From positions 1,798,001 to 1,862,000 of the forward strand of contig NZ_CP139779.1 of assembly GCF_034421375.1 (NCBI RefSeq): 64,000 nt of DNA, in the 5' to 3' direction. The position numbers were made by a program, and so were the translations under genes. Below, one piece after another: positions 8,773 through 17,176 of this stretch; position 1 is the stretch's first letter; every line of letters starts with the position of its first letter. Origin of the DNA: Microbacterium invictum (GTDB taxonomy: Bacteria > Actinomycetota > Actinomycetes > Actinomycetales > Microbacteriaceae). The notes under the pieces were generated by a model. It was not told the origin of the DNA and did no database searches. It was given only the letters and a program-made list of their open reading frames with translations.

Positions 8773-11319
8773 CTACTGCGCGTCGCGCTCCTGCACCGCC
8801 AACGCGCGCTCGACGCCGGCGAGGTTCTCCTGCACGAGACGCCGCAGGGCGGCCGGCGCGTCCGCGTGGGCGGCGAGCCAGGCCCGGGTCGCATCGCGCA
8901 GCGCCGTGTCCGCCAGCGGCGCCGGGTAGAGACCGGCGATGAGGTACTCGGCGATCTTGTACGTGCGCGACTCCCAGATCGGCAGCAGCATGTCGAAGTA
9001 CGGCTGGACGTATCCGGCGAGCAGTTCGCGACCGGCGGGGTTGACGAATCCGAGCGAGGCGGACCGCACCACGGTGTTGGGGAGGTCGTCGCGGTCGACC
9101 AGCGACGCCCATGCGGCGCGCTTGGCCTCGGGGAAGGGCAGGGCGGCGCGCGCCTGCGCGGCGAACTCGCCGCCCTTGGCGGTGTTGTCCGCGGCGAGGG
9201 CGGTCTCGATGTCGCCGACCGAGGCGACCCCGCCGGCGGCGAGCGACACCAGCAGCTGCCAGGACAGATCGGTGTCGATCTCCAACCCGTCGAGGACGAC
9301 CTCGCCGTCGCGGAGGCTCTTGACCGCCGCCCACTGCTCGTCGGTGGACGCGGCCGCGGCGAAGGCGGTCACGAACTGCAGCTGACTGTCGCTACCGGCC
9401 GGCGCGTTCTGGGCGAGCGCCCAGAGATGGCCGGCGACCCGGCGACGGGTGTCGTCACGCCGGTCGGGCGCGACGTAGGAGTTGGCCGCCAGCAGCAGCT
9501 GCGCCAGGGTCGTGCGCACCGTCGTCGACTCGGTCTCGGAGGCGATGTTGCGCAGCACGAGGTCGACGTAGTCGGTGGCCGAAGCCTCGGCATCCCGCGT
9601 CTGGTCCCACGCCGCGCCCCACACCAGGGAGCGGGCGAGGGGATCGGAGATCTTGGAGAGATGGTCGATGGCCGTCTGCAGGGAGCGCTCGTCCAACCGG
9701 ATCTTCGCGTAGGCGAGGTCTCCGTCGTTGAGGAGCACCAGATCGGGGCGGACGAGCCCCGCGAGTTCCGGTACCTCGGTGCGGTCGCCGTCCACATCCA
9801 GCTCCACCGCGTGGGTGCGCTCCAGGGCGTCGCCCCGGAGGCTGTAGAACCCGACTCCGAGACGGTGCGGACGGATGGTGGGATAGTCGGCCGGCGCGGT
9901 CTGGATGATCGCGAAGCGACGGATCGTGCCATCGGGCGACTCGTCGATGACGGGGGAGAGGGTGTTCACCCCGGCGGTCTCGAGCCACTTCTTCGACCAG
10001 GTGGTGAGCTCGCGGCCGCTCGTGGTCTCGAGCTCGGTCAGCAGGTCCGACAGCTCGGTGTTGGACCACTCGTGCTTCCGGAAGTACGCCGAGACGCCCG
10101 CGAAGAACGCGTCGATCCCGACCCACGCGGCGAGCTGCTTGAGGACCGAGCCTCCCTTGGCGTAGGTGATGCCGTCGAAGTTGACCTGGACGTCCTCGAG
10201 GTCGTTGATCTCGGCGACGACGGGGTGGGTGGAGGGGAGCTGATCCTGACGGTAGGCCCAGGTCTTCTCCATCGCGTTGAACGTCGTCCACGCCTCGGTC
10301 CACTCCGTCGCCTCGGCGGTGGCGATCGTGGAGGCCCACTCGGCGAACGACTCGTTCAGCCAGAGGTCGTTCCACCACTTCATGGTGACGAGGTCGCCGA
10401 ACCACATGTGGGCGAGCTCGTGGAGGATGGTGACCACGCGACGCTCCCGCACGGCGTCGGTCACCTTGCTGCGGAACACGTAGGTCTCGGTGAAGGTCAC
10501 CGCTCCCGCGTTCTCCATCGCGCCGGCGTTGAATTCGGGCACGAACAGCTGGTCGTACTTGGCGAACGGGTAGGGGTAGTCGAACTTCTCCTCGAAGTAG
10601 GCGAATCCCTGGCGGGTCTTGTCGAAGACGTAGTCGGCGTCGAGGTGGGCCCACAGGCTCTTCCGGGCGTAGACACCGAGCGGGATGACCCGGCCCGACG
10701 CGCTCGTCAGCTCCGAGAAGGTCTTCTCGTACGGCCCGGCGATGAGCGCGGTGATGTAGGACGAGATGCGCGGCGTGGGCTCGAAGCGCCAGGTCGCCGT
10801 CCCGTCGCCGTGGCGGGCGGGCTCGGGGGTGGGGGAGTTGGAGACGACCTCCCAGGGCTCGGGAGCGGTCACGGTGAACCGGAACGTCGCCTTGAGGTCG
10901 GGCTGCTCGAAGACGGCGAACACGCGGCGGGAGTCGGGGACCTCGAACTGCGAGTAGAGATAGACCTCGCCGTCGACGGGATCGACGAAGCGGTGGAGGC
11001 CCTCGCCGGTGTTGGTGTAGAGGCAGTCGGCGTCGATGACCAGCTCGTTGTCCTCGGCGAGGTCATCCAGCGTGATGCGGGACTCGGCGAAGGCCGTGGC
11101 CGGATCGATCGAGCGGCCGTTGAGAGTGATCTCGCGCACCTCGCGCGCGATCAGGTCGATGAAGGTCGCGCTACCGGATCGGGCACGGAAGCGGACCACC
11201 GTCCGCGAACCGAAGATCTCGCTCCCCCGGGTGAGGTCGAGATCGACCTCGTAGGAGTCGGTGTCGACGACGGCACGACGCTCCTGCGCCTCGAGGCGGG
11301 TGAGGTTCTCTCCTGGCAC
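8773..11319 (-). CDS. pepN: Aminopeptidase N, M1 family
   Basis: 848 residues, usual length for actinobacterial PepN. The substrate-anchoring motif GAMENAGAVTF and the zinc site HELAHMWFGD...NESFAEW (from about residue 300; two His and the later Glu bind zinc, the first Glu is catalytic) are complete. It removes N-terminal residues from peptides in the cytoplasm. The GTG at 11319 (VPGENLTRLEAQERRAVVD) was chosen because GGGAGAA precedes it and family homology starts here; the ATG 165 bases upstream adds unrelated residues. It may be cotranscribed with the mscS gene 14 bases downstream. Confidence 0.95.
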   Translation of the reverse strand: MPGENLTRLEAQERRAVVDTDSYEVDLDLTRGSEIFGSRTVVRFRARSGSATFIDLIAREVREITLNGRSIDPATAFAESRITLDDLAEDNELVIDADCLYTNTGEGLHRFVDPVDGEVYLYSQFEVPDSRRVFAVFEQPDLKATFRFTVTAPEPWEVVSNSPTPEPARHGDGTATWRFEPTPRISSYITALIAGPYEKTFSELTSASGRVIPLGVYARKSLWAHLDADYVFDKTRQGFAYFEEKFDYPYPFAKYDQLFVPEFNAGAMENAGAVTFTETYVFRSKVTDAVRERRVVTILHELAHMWFGDLVTMKWWNDLWLNESFAEWASTIATAEATEWTEAWTTFNAMEKTWAYRQDQLPSTHPVVAEINDLEDVQVNFDGITYAKGGSVLKQLAAWVGIDAFFAGVSAYFRKHEWSNTELSDLLTELETTSGRELTTWSKKWLETAGVNTLSPVIDESPDGTIRRFAIIQTAPADYPTIRPHRLGVGFYSLRGDALERTHAVELDVDGDRTEVPELAGLVRPDLVLLNDGDLAYAKIRLDERSLQTAIDHLSKISDPLARSLVWGAAWDQTRDAEASATDYVDLVLRNIASETESTTVRTTLAQLLLAANSYVAPDRRDDTRRRVAGHLWALAQNAPAGSDSQLQFVTAFAAAASTDEQWAAVKSLRDGEVVLDGLEIDTDLSWQLLVSLAAGGVASVGDIETALAADNTAKGGEFAAQARAALPFPEAKRAAWASLVDRDDLPNTVVRSASLGFVNPAGRELLAGYVQPYFDMLLPIWESRTYKIAEYLIAGLYPAPLADTALRDATRAWLAAHADAPAALRRLVQENLAGVERALAVQERDAQ

Positions 11320-11440
11320 GGCTGTTCTCCCGGGGTCTGGGGGTAGACGAAGCGGCGTGGCCCTGTGGCACCGGCACCGCTGACAACTGCACCAGCCTAC
11401 GCCCGGCGCCAGCGCGCTCGTGCGATGCGAGGATGGCAGG

Positions 11441-12646
11441 GTGACCGATCTCGCCCCCCAGGACACCGCCTCCGACACGCCCACGGTTCTTTTCGCCTCC
11501 CCGGCCGCCGCCTCGGGATCGCCGCACGTCGAGACACCCGTGGCCTACGACGCCGTGCTGCTCGCCGGCTTCGGCGGCCCCGAGGGGCAGGACGACGTCA
11601 TCCCGTTCCTGCGCAACGTCACGCGCGGTCGCGGCATCCCCGACGAGCGTCTCGAGGAGGTCGCTCACCACTACCGTCACTTCGGCGGCGTCAGTCCCAT
11701 CAACGCCCAGAATCGGGCGCTGAAGGCCGCCCTCGAGGCAGAGCTCGCCTCGCGCGGCATCGATCTGCCCGTGTACTGGGGCAACCGGAACTGGGCGCCC
11801 TACCTCGACGAGGCGGTGCGCGAGGCCGTCGACGCCGGCCACACGACGCTGCTCGGCCTCGCCACAAGCGCCTACAGCTCGTTCTCCAGCTGCCGGCAGT
11901 ACCGCGAGGACTTCGCGCGTGCGCTCAACGAGACGGGCCTGGGCGACACCGTGACCATCGACAAGGTGCGTCAGTTCTTCGACCACCCCGGGTTCGTCCG
12001 TCCCTTCGTCGACGGCGTCCACGCCGCGATCGCCGAGCTGCTGGGCGACGGCATCGCGCCCACGCGCATCCGGGTGCTCTTCTCCACCCACAGCATCCCG
12101 ACGGCGGATGCCGAGCGGTCCGGCCCGCGAGACCGCGACTTCGGACCCGGCGGCGCCTACGAGGCGCAGCACCTCGCGGTCGCCGAGGTCGTGATGGCCG
12201 ACATCGCCGCGGAGATCCCGGCGGCGGCGGACGTGCCCTGGCAGCTGGTCTACCAGTCCCGCTCGGGCCCGCCGACCCAGCCCTGGCTCGAGCCCGATGT
12301 CGTGGACGTCATCGAGGGGCTCCCCGACGCCGGCGCGGAGGCGGTCGTCATCGTTCCGCTCGGGTTCGTCAGCGACCACATGGAGGTCATGTGGGACCTC
12401 GACACCGAGGCGATGGAAGCCGCGGAGGAGGCCGGCCTGCGCGCCGTGCGGACGCAGACACCGGGAATCGACCGCGCGTACGTGTCGGGCCTGGTCGACC
12501 TCATCGAGGAGAGGCTGAAAGGCACGCCCGCCGCGGATCGGCCGCACCGCACCGACCTCGGACCGTGGTTCGACGTCTGCCGTCCGGGGTGCTGCGAGAA
12601 CGTCCGAGCCGGATTCAAGCCGGCCGCATCGGGCATCGCCCCCTGA
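11441..12646 (+). CDS. hemH: Ferrochelatase (HemH/CpfC)
   Basis: 401 residues; it inserts Fe2+ into a porphyrin late in haem synthesis. In Gram-positive bacteria the substrate is coproporphyrin III rather than protoporphyrin IX (family knowledge). Sequence marks: LLAGFGGPEG, GGVSPINAQNRAL, the active-site region VLFSTHSIP with its catalytic His, and VVIVPLGFVSDHMEV with the conserved Glu. A Cys in SSFSSCRQYR plus CRPGCCENVR at the end fit the ligands of the [2Fe-2S] cluster known from actinobacterial enzymes. The GTG at 11441 precedes family homology; about 35 residues at the front are variable. No other haem gene is nearby. Confidence 0.93.
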   Translation: MTDLAPQDTASDTPTVLFASPAAASGSPHVETPVAYDAVLLAGFGGPEGQDDVIPFLRNVTRGRGIPDERLEEVAHHYRHFGGVSPINAQNRALKAALEAELASRGIDLPVYWGNRNWAPYLDEAVREAVDAGHTTLLGLATSAYSSFSSCRQYREDFARALNETGLGDTVTIDKVRQFFDHPGFVRPFVDGVHAAIAELLGDGIAPTRIRVLFSTHSIPTADAERSGPRDRDFGPGGAYEAQHLAVAEVVMADIAAEIPAAADVPWQLVYQSRSGPPTQPWLEPDVVDVIEGLPDAGAEAVVIVPLGFVSDHMEVMWDLDTEAMEAAEEAGLRAVRTQTPGIDRAYVSGLVDLIEERLKGTPAADRPHRTDLGPWFDVCRPGCCENVRAGFKPAASGIAP

Positions 12647-12717
12647 GCCCCGACCCCGTCGAGAACGCGCGGCTTCCCGCCCGTTCCGCCCCCTTCCGCC
12701 TCCCTAGGATGAAGGCC

Positions 12718-13281
12718 ATGCGCATCCACATCGCCACCGATCACGCCGGTCTCGAGTTCTCCACGCAGCTGCAGCACCACCTCGCCGCTCAGGGGCACCA
12801 GGTCATCGACCACGGACCGATCGAGTACGACGCGCTCGACGACTACCCCGCGTTCTGCATCCGCGCCGCGCAGGCGGTCGTGCGCGACCAGTCCGCGGGG
12901 CTGGAGGCGCTCGGAGTCGTGTTCGGCGGATCGGGCAACGGCGAGCAGATCGCCGCGAACAAGGTCGACGGCATCCGCGCCGCACTGGTGTGGAGCATCG
13001 CCACCGCCGAACTGGCGCGCGAGCACAACGACGCGAACGTCATCGCCATCGGAGCGCGCCAGCACACCTTCGATGAGGCGTCGGCGTTCATCGACCGCTT
13101 CATCGCGACGCCGTTCTCGCGGGAGGAGCGACACGAACGACGGATCGCGCAGATCGCCGCCTTCGAGCGGGACGGAAGCCTCGAGCCCGACCCTCGCGCC
13201 GGCGAGGCGGGGACCACCGGCGACGTGCAGGCCGACGTGCTGGCCGACGAGACGAGCTCGTTCGACCCCGAGGCCGGCTGA
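12718..13281 (+). CDS. rpiB: RpiB-type ribose-5-phosphate isomerase (LacAB/RpiB family)
   Basis: 187 residues. MRIHIATDHAGLEF, the active-site Cys region DYPAFCIRAAQAV, VVFGGSGNGEQIAANKVDGIRAAL and the EHNDANVIAIGAR block define the family, which interconverts ribose 5-phosphate and ribulose 5-phosphate in the pentose phosphate pathway. The usual family motif GTGxG appears here as GSGNG. An acidic tail of about 35 residues follows the catalytic domain. ATG 12718 lies seven bases after TAGGAT (12705-12710); the ATG at 12709 lies inside that hexamer and is less likely. The glycosylase gene follows after 5 bases, so they form an operon. Confidence 0.9.
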   Translation: MRIHIATDHAGLEFSTQLQHHLAAQGHQVIDHGPIEYDALDDYPAFCIRAAQAVVRDQSAGLEALGVVFGGSGNGEQIAANKVDGIRAALVWSIATAELAREHNDANVIAIGARQHTFDEASAFIDRFIATPFSREERHERRIAQIAAFERDGSLEPDPRAGEAGTTGDVQADVLADETSSFDPEAG

Positions 13282-13286
13282 CCGCG

Positions 13287-14285
13287 GTGCCCGAGGGCCA
13301 TTCCGTCCACCGCATCGCCCGGCAGATCGCGCAGAACTTCGTCGGACGCGAGGTGGCCGCCTCCAGTCCTCAGGGCCGTTTCGCCGAGGGAGCGGCGCTC
13401 ATCGACGGACGCGAGGCCCTCGAATCCCGCGTGGTGGGCAAGCAGATGTTCGTCCGGTTCGACGGCGATCTTTGGCTTCGCGTGCACCTCGGTCTCTACG
13501 GCGCGTGGGATTTCGCGGGGGAGATCGTCAGCGATCCGGCGATCGCCGCCTCCAACGGCCGGATGGCGCGCACCGGTCGGCGCGGGATCGCGTCGGAGGC
13601 GATCCTCGATACCGCGGGCGAGAACTCGCTGACCTCGATCGGTGCGCCCCGGCGGACGCGCGGACGCGTGCGGATGTCGGAGCAGACCACGGGTCTGCCG
13701 GGCGAGGACGAGGCGGAATGGCCCCCGCCGGTGCGGGGCCAGGTGCGGCTGCGGCTCCTCACCGATCTCACCTGCGCAGACCTGCGCGGACCGACCGCGT
13801 GCGTGATCCAGACCCCCGAAGAGGTGGAGCAGTCCCTCGCCAAGCTCGGCCCCGATCCCCTCGTCGACGACGCCAACGAGGGGGAGGAGCGTGTCGTCGC
13901 CCGCGTGCGACGGACCGTCACGCCCATCGGGCTGCTCCTGATGGACCAGAGCGTCGTCAGCGGCATCGGGAATGTGTACCGGGCCGAGCTGCTCTTCCGT
14001 GCCAGGCTCAACCCGCACACCCCGGGCAGGGAGGTTCCCGTGCAGACGGTGCGCGAGATCTGGCAGGACTGGTCACGGCTTCTGCGCATCGGCGTCGAGA
14101 CCGGACAGATGATGACGCGGGACGACCTGAGCGCGAAGGAGCGGCGCAGCGCCATGGCGCGCAGGGAGCACCGGCACTGGGTCTACGGTCGTGCGGGGCT
14201 TCCGTGCCGTGTCTGCGGCACCTCGGTCGTCGTGGAGGAGGCGGCGTCGCGGAAGCTCTACTGGTGCCCGTCCTGCCAGGCGTGA
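13287..14285 (+). CDS. Fpg/Nei family DNA glycosylase (endonuclease VIII-like)
   Basis: 332 residues. After the initiator it reads PEGHSVHRIARQI: Pro2 is the expected Schiff-base nucleophile and Glu3 the catalytic acid, and PEGH is typical of Nei rather than Fpg (PELPE). The H2TH region (LLMDQSVVSGIGNVYRAELLF) and a C-terminal zinc finger (CRVC...CPSC) are intact. These enzymes remove oxidised bases and nick the abasic site in base-excision repair. The GTG at 13287 is 5 bases downstream of rpiB, a pairing seen in related actinobacteria. Residues about 110-145 form a family-variable insertion. Confidence 0.92.
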   Translation: MPEGHSVHRIARQIAQNFVGREVAASSPQGRFAEGAALIDGREALESRVVGKQMFVRFDGDLWLRVHLGLYGAWDFAGEIVSDPAIAASNGRMARTGRRGIASEAILDTAGENSLTSIGAPRRTRGRVRMSEQTTGLPGEDEAEWPPPVRGQVRLRLLTDLTCADLRGPTACVIQTPEEVEQSLAKLGPDPLVDDANEGEERVVARVRRTVTPIGLLLMDQSVVSGIGNVYRAELLFRARLNPHTPGREVPVQTVREIWQDWSRLLRIGVETGQMMTRDDLSAKERRSAMARREHRHWVYGRAGLPCRVCGTSVVVEEAASRKLYWCPSCQA

Positions 14286-14305
14286 GCTGATCCTAGGCTG
14301 GGAGG

Positions 14306-14953
14306 ATGCGTCAGAACCCGAGCTTCGCGATGACGGATGTGACGGAGCTGCGTCGCCTCGTCGATCTCCATCCCTGGGCGACGATCGTCAGTGCCACCGA
14401 ACAGGGACTGGTCGCCTCCCACTACGTCGTGCTCCTCGACGACGACCGCGACGACCTCACGATCGTGGGCCACGTCGGCAAGCCGGATGACCTCATCCAC
14501 GGTCTCGGCACGCGCGAGCTGCTCGTCGTGATCCAGGGCCCCCACGGCTACGTCTCACCGGGGTGGTACGGCGACGTGCCGGCGGTCCCGACGTGGAACT
14601 TCGCCGCCGTCCACCTCTCGGGGGTGCCCGAGATCCTTGACGCGCAGGAGAACCTGCGGGTCCTCGATCGCGTGGTGGCCCGCTTCGAGTCGGCGATGCC
14701 CGAGCCCCGCCTGATGTGGGAGCGGCCCAACGACGCCGCGTTCGTCGAACGGCTCGAGAGGGGGACGGTCGGGTTCCGCCTGACGCCCACCCGCATCGTG
14801 GCCAAGCGCAAGCTCAGCCAGAACAAGCCGGCCGACGTCGTCCGGGCCGTGATCGACGGCCTCGCCGAGGAGGGCCCCCACCACAACCCCGCCCTGGCAG
14901 CCGAGATGGAGAGGGCGCTGATCGCGAGGGCGGACGCGGGGAGCACCGCGTGA
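14306..14953 (+). CDS. PaiB-like FMN-binding protein
   Basis: 215 residues with the split-barrel flavin-binding fold of the family annotated as FMN-binding negative transcriptional regulator (Bacillus PaiB). Marks: MRQNPSFAMTD start, HPWATIVSA, LLVVIQGPHGYVSPGWY, VPTWNFAAVHLSG and the C-terminal KLSQNKPADV. PaiB was described as repressing sporulation and protease genes, but most relatives probably just bind FMN, so the regulator label is weak. The ATG is exactly six bases after TAGGCT (14294-14299), predicting a leaderless mRNA, although GGGAGG is also present. Its stop overlaps the next start (GTGA). Confidence 0.88.
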   Translation: MRQNPSFAMTDVTELRRLVDLHPWATIVSATEQGLVASHYVVLLDDDRDDLTIVGHVGKPDDLIHGLGTRELLVVIQGPHGYVSPGWYGDVPAVPTWNFAAVHLSGVPEILDAQENLRVLDRVVARFESAMPEPRLMWERPNDAAFVERLERGTVGFRLTPTRIVAKRKLSQNKPADVVRAVIDGLAEEGPHHNPALAAEMERALIARADAGSTA

Positions 14954-16455
14954 ACGTCGGAGAGCACGTCGCCGTCATCCGGGGCGCTCGCGTCCGAGGC
15001 CCCGGCCGCGCACTCCTCCCGGTCGTCGACGACGGAGACCGGGTGGATGTGTTCCTCGCCGACGGCGCGATCGTCGACATCGCCCCCTCCGGCGTCGTCC
15101 GGCCGGTCGGGCCGGTGCTCGAGGCTGATGGACGATTCCTCATCCCGGGACTCTGGGACCACCATGTGCACGTGACGCAGTGGGCTCTCGCCGCCGAACG
15201 GGTCTCGGTCGTCGACGCGACGACGGCCGTCGAGGCGGCGCGGCGGCTGGCCCAGGCTCCCGTCCTCGGCGACGGGAGGCGGGTCGGCGTCGGTTTCCGA
15301 GACGCCCTGTGGCCCGACCGTCCGAGCGTGGCGCTGCTGGACGCGCACACCGGCGACGTCCCCACCTATCTCATCAACGCCGACGTCCACAGCGTGTGGC
15401 TGAACTCCGCCGCACTCCGGCGCGAATCGCTGTCGGCCGACGACAGCGGCATCCTGCGCGAAGCCCCCGCGTTCGAGGTGTCGCGCCGCCTCAACGCCGT
15501 CCCCGCCGCCCACGCCGATGACCTCGTCGAGAGGATGGCCCGCCGCGCGGCCGCCCGCGGGGTCGTGGGTCTGGTGGATCTCGACATGGCCTGGAACGAG
15601 GAGGCATGGACCCGCCGCGCAGAACGGGGATTCGACACGCTACGGGTGTCGTTCGGCATCTACCCGGAGCATCTCGATCGTGCGATCGCCCAAGGTCTTC
15701 GCACCGGGGATCCGCTTGGCGGGGATTCCGATCTCCTCCGCGTCGGACCGCTCAAAGTGATCACCGACGGCTCGCTCGGCACCCGGACCGCGGCCTGCTC
15801 CCACCCCTACGCAGGCTCCGCCGACGATCGGGGACTGCTCACGGTCCAGCCGGGTGAGCTGGTCGAGATGATGACACGGGCGACCGCGGCCGGGCTGTCG
15901 TGCGCCATCCACGCCATCGGAGATGTCGCGAACTCCCACGCCCTGGACGCGTTCGCGCTCACCGGCGCCACCGGCACGATCGAGCACGCGCAGCTGGTGG
16001 GCGCGTCGGACATCCCTCGATTCGCCCGTCTCGGCGTCGGTGCGAGCGTCCAGCCCGAGCACGCCGTCGATGATCGCGACATGACCGATGAGATCTGGGC
16101 CGCGCAGACCGCGACCCCCTATCCGCTCCGCGCCCTCGCCGACGCCGGCGCCACCCTGCTGTTCGGGTCGGATGCCCCGGTCTCGCCGTTGGACCCGTGG
16201 GCGGCGCTCGCGGCGGCCGTCCACCGGACGCGGGGAGGCCGGCCGGCGTGGCGCCCCGAGCAGGCACTGGATCCGGAGACGGCGCTGGCGGCGTCGACGC
16301 GCGGCGGGTCGACCGATCCGACAGCGGTCCGCCCCGGCGCTCCGGCCGACCTCGTCCTGTGCGAGACCGATCCGCTCGTCGCGTCCGAAAGCGAGATGCG
16401 CGGGATGTCGGTAAAGGCGACACTCCTCGCGGGTCGACTCACGCACCTGGGGTGA
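14950..16455 (+). CDS. Amidohydrolase family protein (YtcJ-like)
   Basis: 501 residues. HHVHVTQWAL (HxH-type metal site near residue 70), IYPEHLDRAIAQGL, KVITDGSLGTRTAACSHPY, IHAIGDVANSHALDAF and FGSDAPVSPLDPWAALAAAV with the metal-binding Asp are the marks of the YtcJ/amidohydrolase-3 group. These are metal-dependent hydrolases of C-N bonds in the cytoplasm; the substrate is unknown. The GTG at 14950 overlaps the TGA of the PaiB-like gene, so the two are cotranslated. It ends at a hairpin (16491-16523) shared with dps on the other strand. Confidence 0.88.
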   Translation: MNVGEHVAVIRGARVRGPGRALLPVVDDGDRVDVFLADGAIVDIAPSGVVRPVGPVLEADGRFLIPGLWDHHVHVTQWALAAERVSVVDATTAVEAARRLAQAPVLGDGRRVGVGFRDALWPDRPSVALLDAHTGDVPTYLINADVHSVWLNSAALRRESLSADDSGILREAPAFEVSRRLNAVPAAHADDLVERMARRAAARGVVGLVDLDMAWNEEAWTRRAERGFDTLRVSFGIYPEHLDRAIAQGLRTGDPLGGDSDLLRVGPLKVITDGSLGTRTAACSHPYAGSADDRGLLTVQPGELVEMMTRATAAGLSCAIHAIGDVANSHALDAFALTGATGTIEHAQLVGASDIPRFARLGVGASVQPEHAVDDRDMTDEIWAAQTATPYPLRALADAGATLLFGSDAPVSPLDPWAALAAAVHRTRGGRPAWRPEQALDPETALAASTRGGSTDPTAVRPGAPADLVLCETDPLVASESEMRGMSVKATLLAGRLTHLG

Positions 16456-16490
16456 GCACCGATCCGACGCGCTTCCTCGGACACAGCCGA

Positions 16491-16523
16491 AGGCCCCGAC
16501 CCTCCGAAGGGGAATCGGGGCCT
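16491..16523. terminator. Bidirectional terminator hairpin
   Basis: AGGCCCCGA (16491-16499) pairs with TCGGGGCCT (16515-16523) around a loop that adds CCTCC/GGGG pairing. It lies between the convergent amidohydrolase and dps genes and could end both transcripts. There is no T-run on either side, as is common in high-GC actinobacteria. Confidence 0.7.
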
Positions 16524-16538
16524 GTCATGCCCGTGGGA

Positions 16539-17024
16539 TCACTCCGCGAGGTGGGCGAAGAGGAACCAGCGGTCCTTCTCGAGCGTCTGCATGATCGCCA
16601 GCGCAACGTCCTGGCTGGTGAGGTCGACCTCGTCGAGCCCCTCGATCGCCGCCTTCACGTCGACGATCACGGCGTCCATGTCGGCGATCATGTCGCGCAC
16701 GATCTCCTGCCACGGGGTGAACCCGGCGGGGACGGCGGTGGGCGCCACCTTCTGCGCGATGGTCGAGGTGCGGGCGTCGATCGGAAGGCCGAGGGCCACG
16801 ATCCGCTCTGCGGCGTCGTCCGCGGCCTGCCGGGCGTGATCGACGATCTGATCGAGCAGCTCGTGGATGGCGATGAAGTTCGCGCCCCGCACGTTCCAGT
16901 GCGCCTGCTTGCCGTTCACGGCGAGGGCCTGCAGCCCCAGCACGACGGGGGCGAGGAACTGCGCCGAGCCGGCGGCGACCGTCGGATCTGCGGCGGTGGC
17001 GGGGGTGGTCTGAATGTCGGTCAT
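16539..17024 (-). CDS. dps: Dps family DNA-protecting ferritin
   Basis: 161 residues. The ferroxidase site spans subunits: GKQAHWNVRGANFIAIHELLDQIVDHA supplies His, His, Asp and Glu ligands in the usual spacing. Dps forms a 12-mer that oxidises Fe2+ with H2O2 and stores the iron, protecting DNA. The N-terminal tail (about 20 residues, Thr/Ala/Pro) lacks the Lys/Arg-rich DNA-binding stretch of E. coli Dps. The ATG has GAAGGGAG before it. A promoter is visible at 17071-17098 and a hairpin (CCGCC acac GGCGG, 17044-17057) sits in the leader. Confidence 0.94.
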   Translation of the reverse strand: MTDIQTTPATAADPTVAAGSAQFLAPVVLGLQALAVNGKQAHWNVRGANFIAIHELLDQIVDHARQAADDAAERIVALGLPIDARTSTIAQKVAPTAVPAGFTPWQEIVRDMIADMDAVIVDVKAAIEGLDEVDLTSQDVALAIMQTLEKDRWFLFAHLAE

Positions 17025-17070
17025 TCTGTCGGCTCCCTTCGAACCGCCACACGGCGGTCCAGTGATGCCA

Positions 17071-17098
17071 ACGCTAGTGCGCGCCCGCTATTCCGCAA
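17071..17098 (-). promoter_or_regulatory. dps promoter
   Basis: On the minus strand, TTGCGG (17098-17093) is followed by a 16-base spacer and TAGCGT (17076-17071). This fits a sigma-70-type -35/-10 pair about 45 bases upstream of the dps start. The OxyR or other stress operator could not be recognised. Confidence 0.55.
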
Positions 17099-17176
17099 GC
17101 AAGTGAAGGCTCGGCTAACCCGTCACACTGGCAGGTCGCTGAGCGAGGAGATGTCGCCAGGGGTTACCGTCTTACC

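Noticed and set aside
8759..9334. Upstream extension of the MscS frame into pepN
   Set aside because: Arg-rich nonsense antisense-like composition; the channel begins at ATG 8758 right after the pepN stop.
8866..11346. 826-codon open frame on the plus strand opposite pepN
   Set aside because: Antisense shadow: Val/Gly/Arg/Leu-rich translation with no motifs, while pepN on the other strand has intact catalytic motifs. Long antisense frames are common at this GC content.
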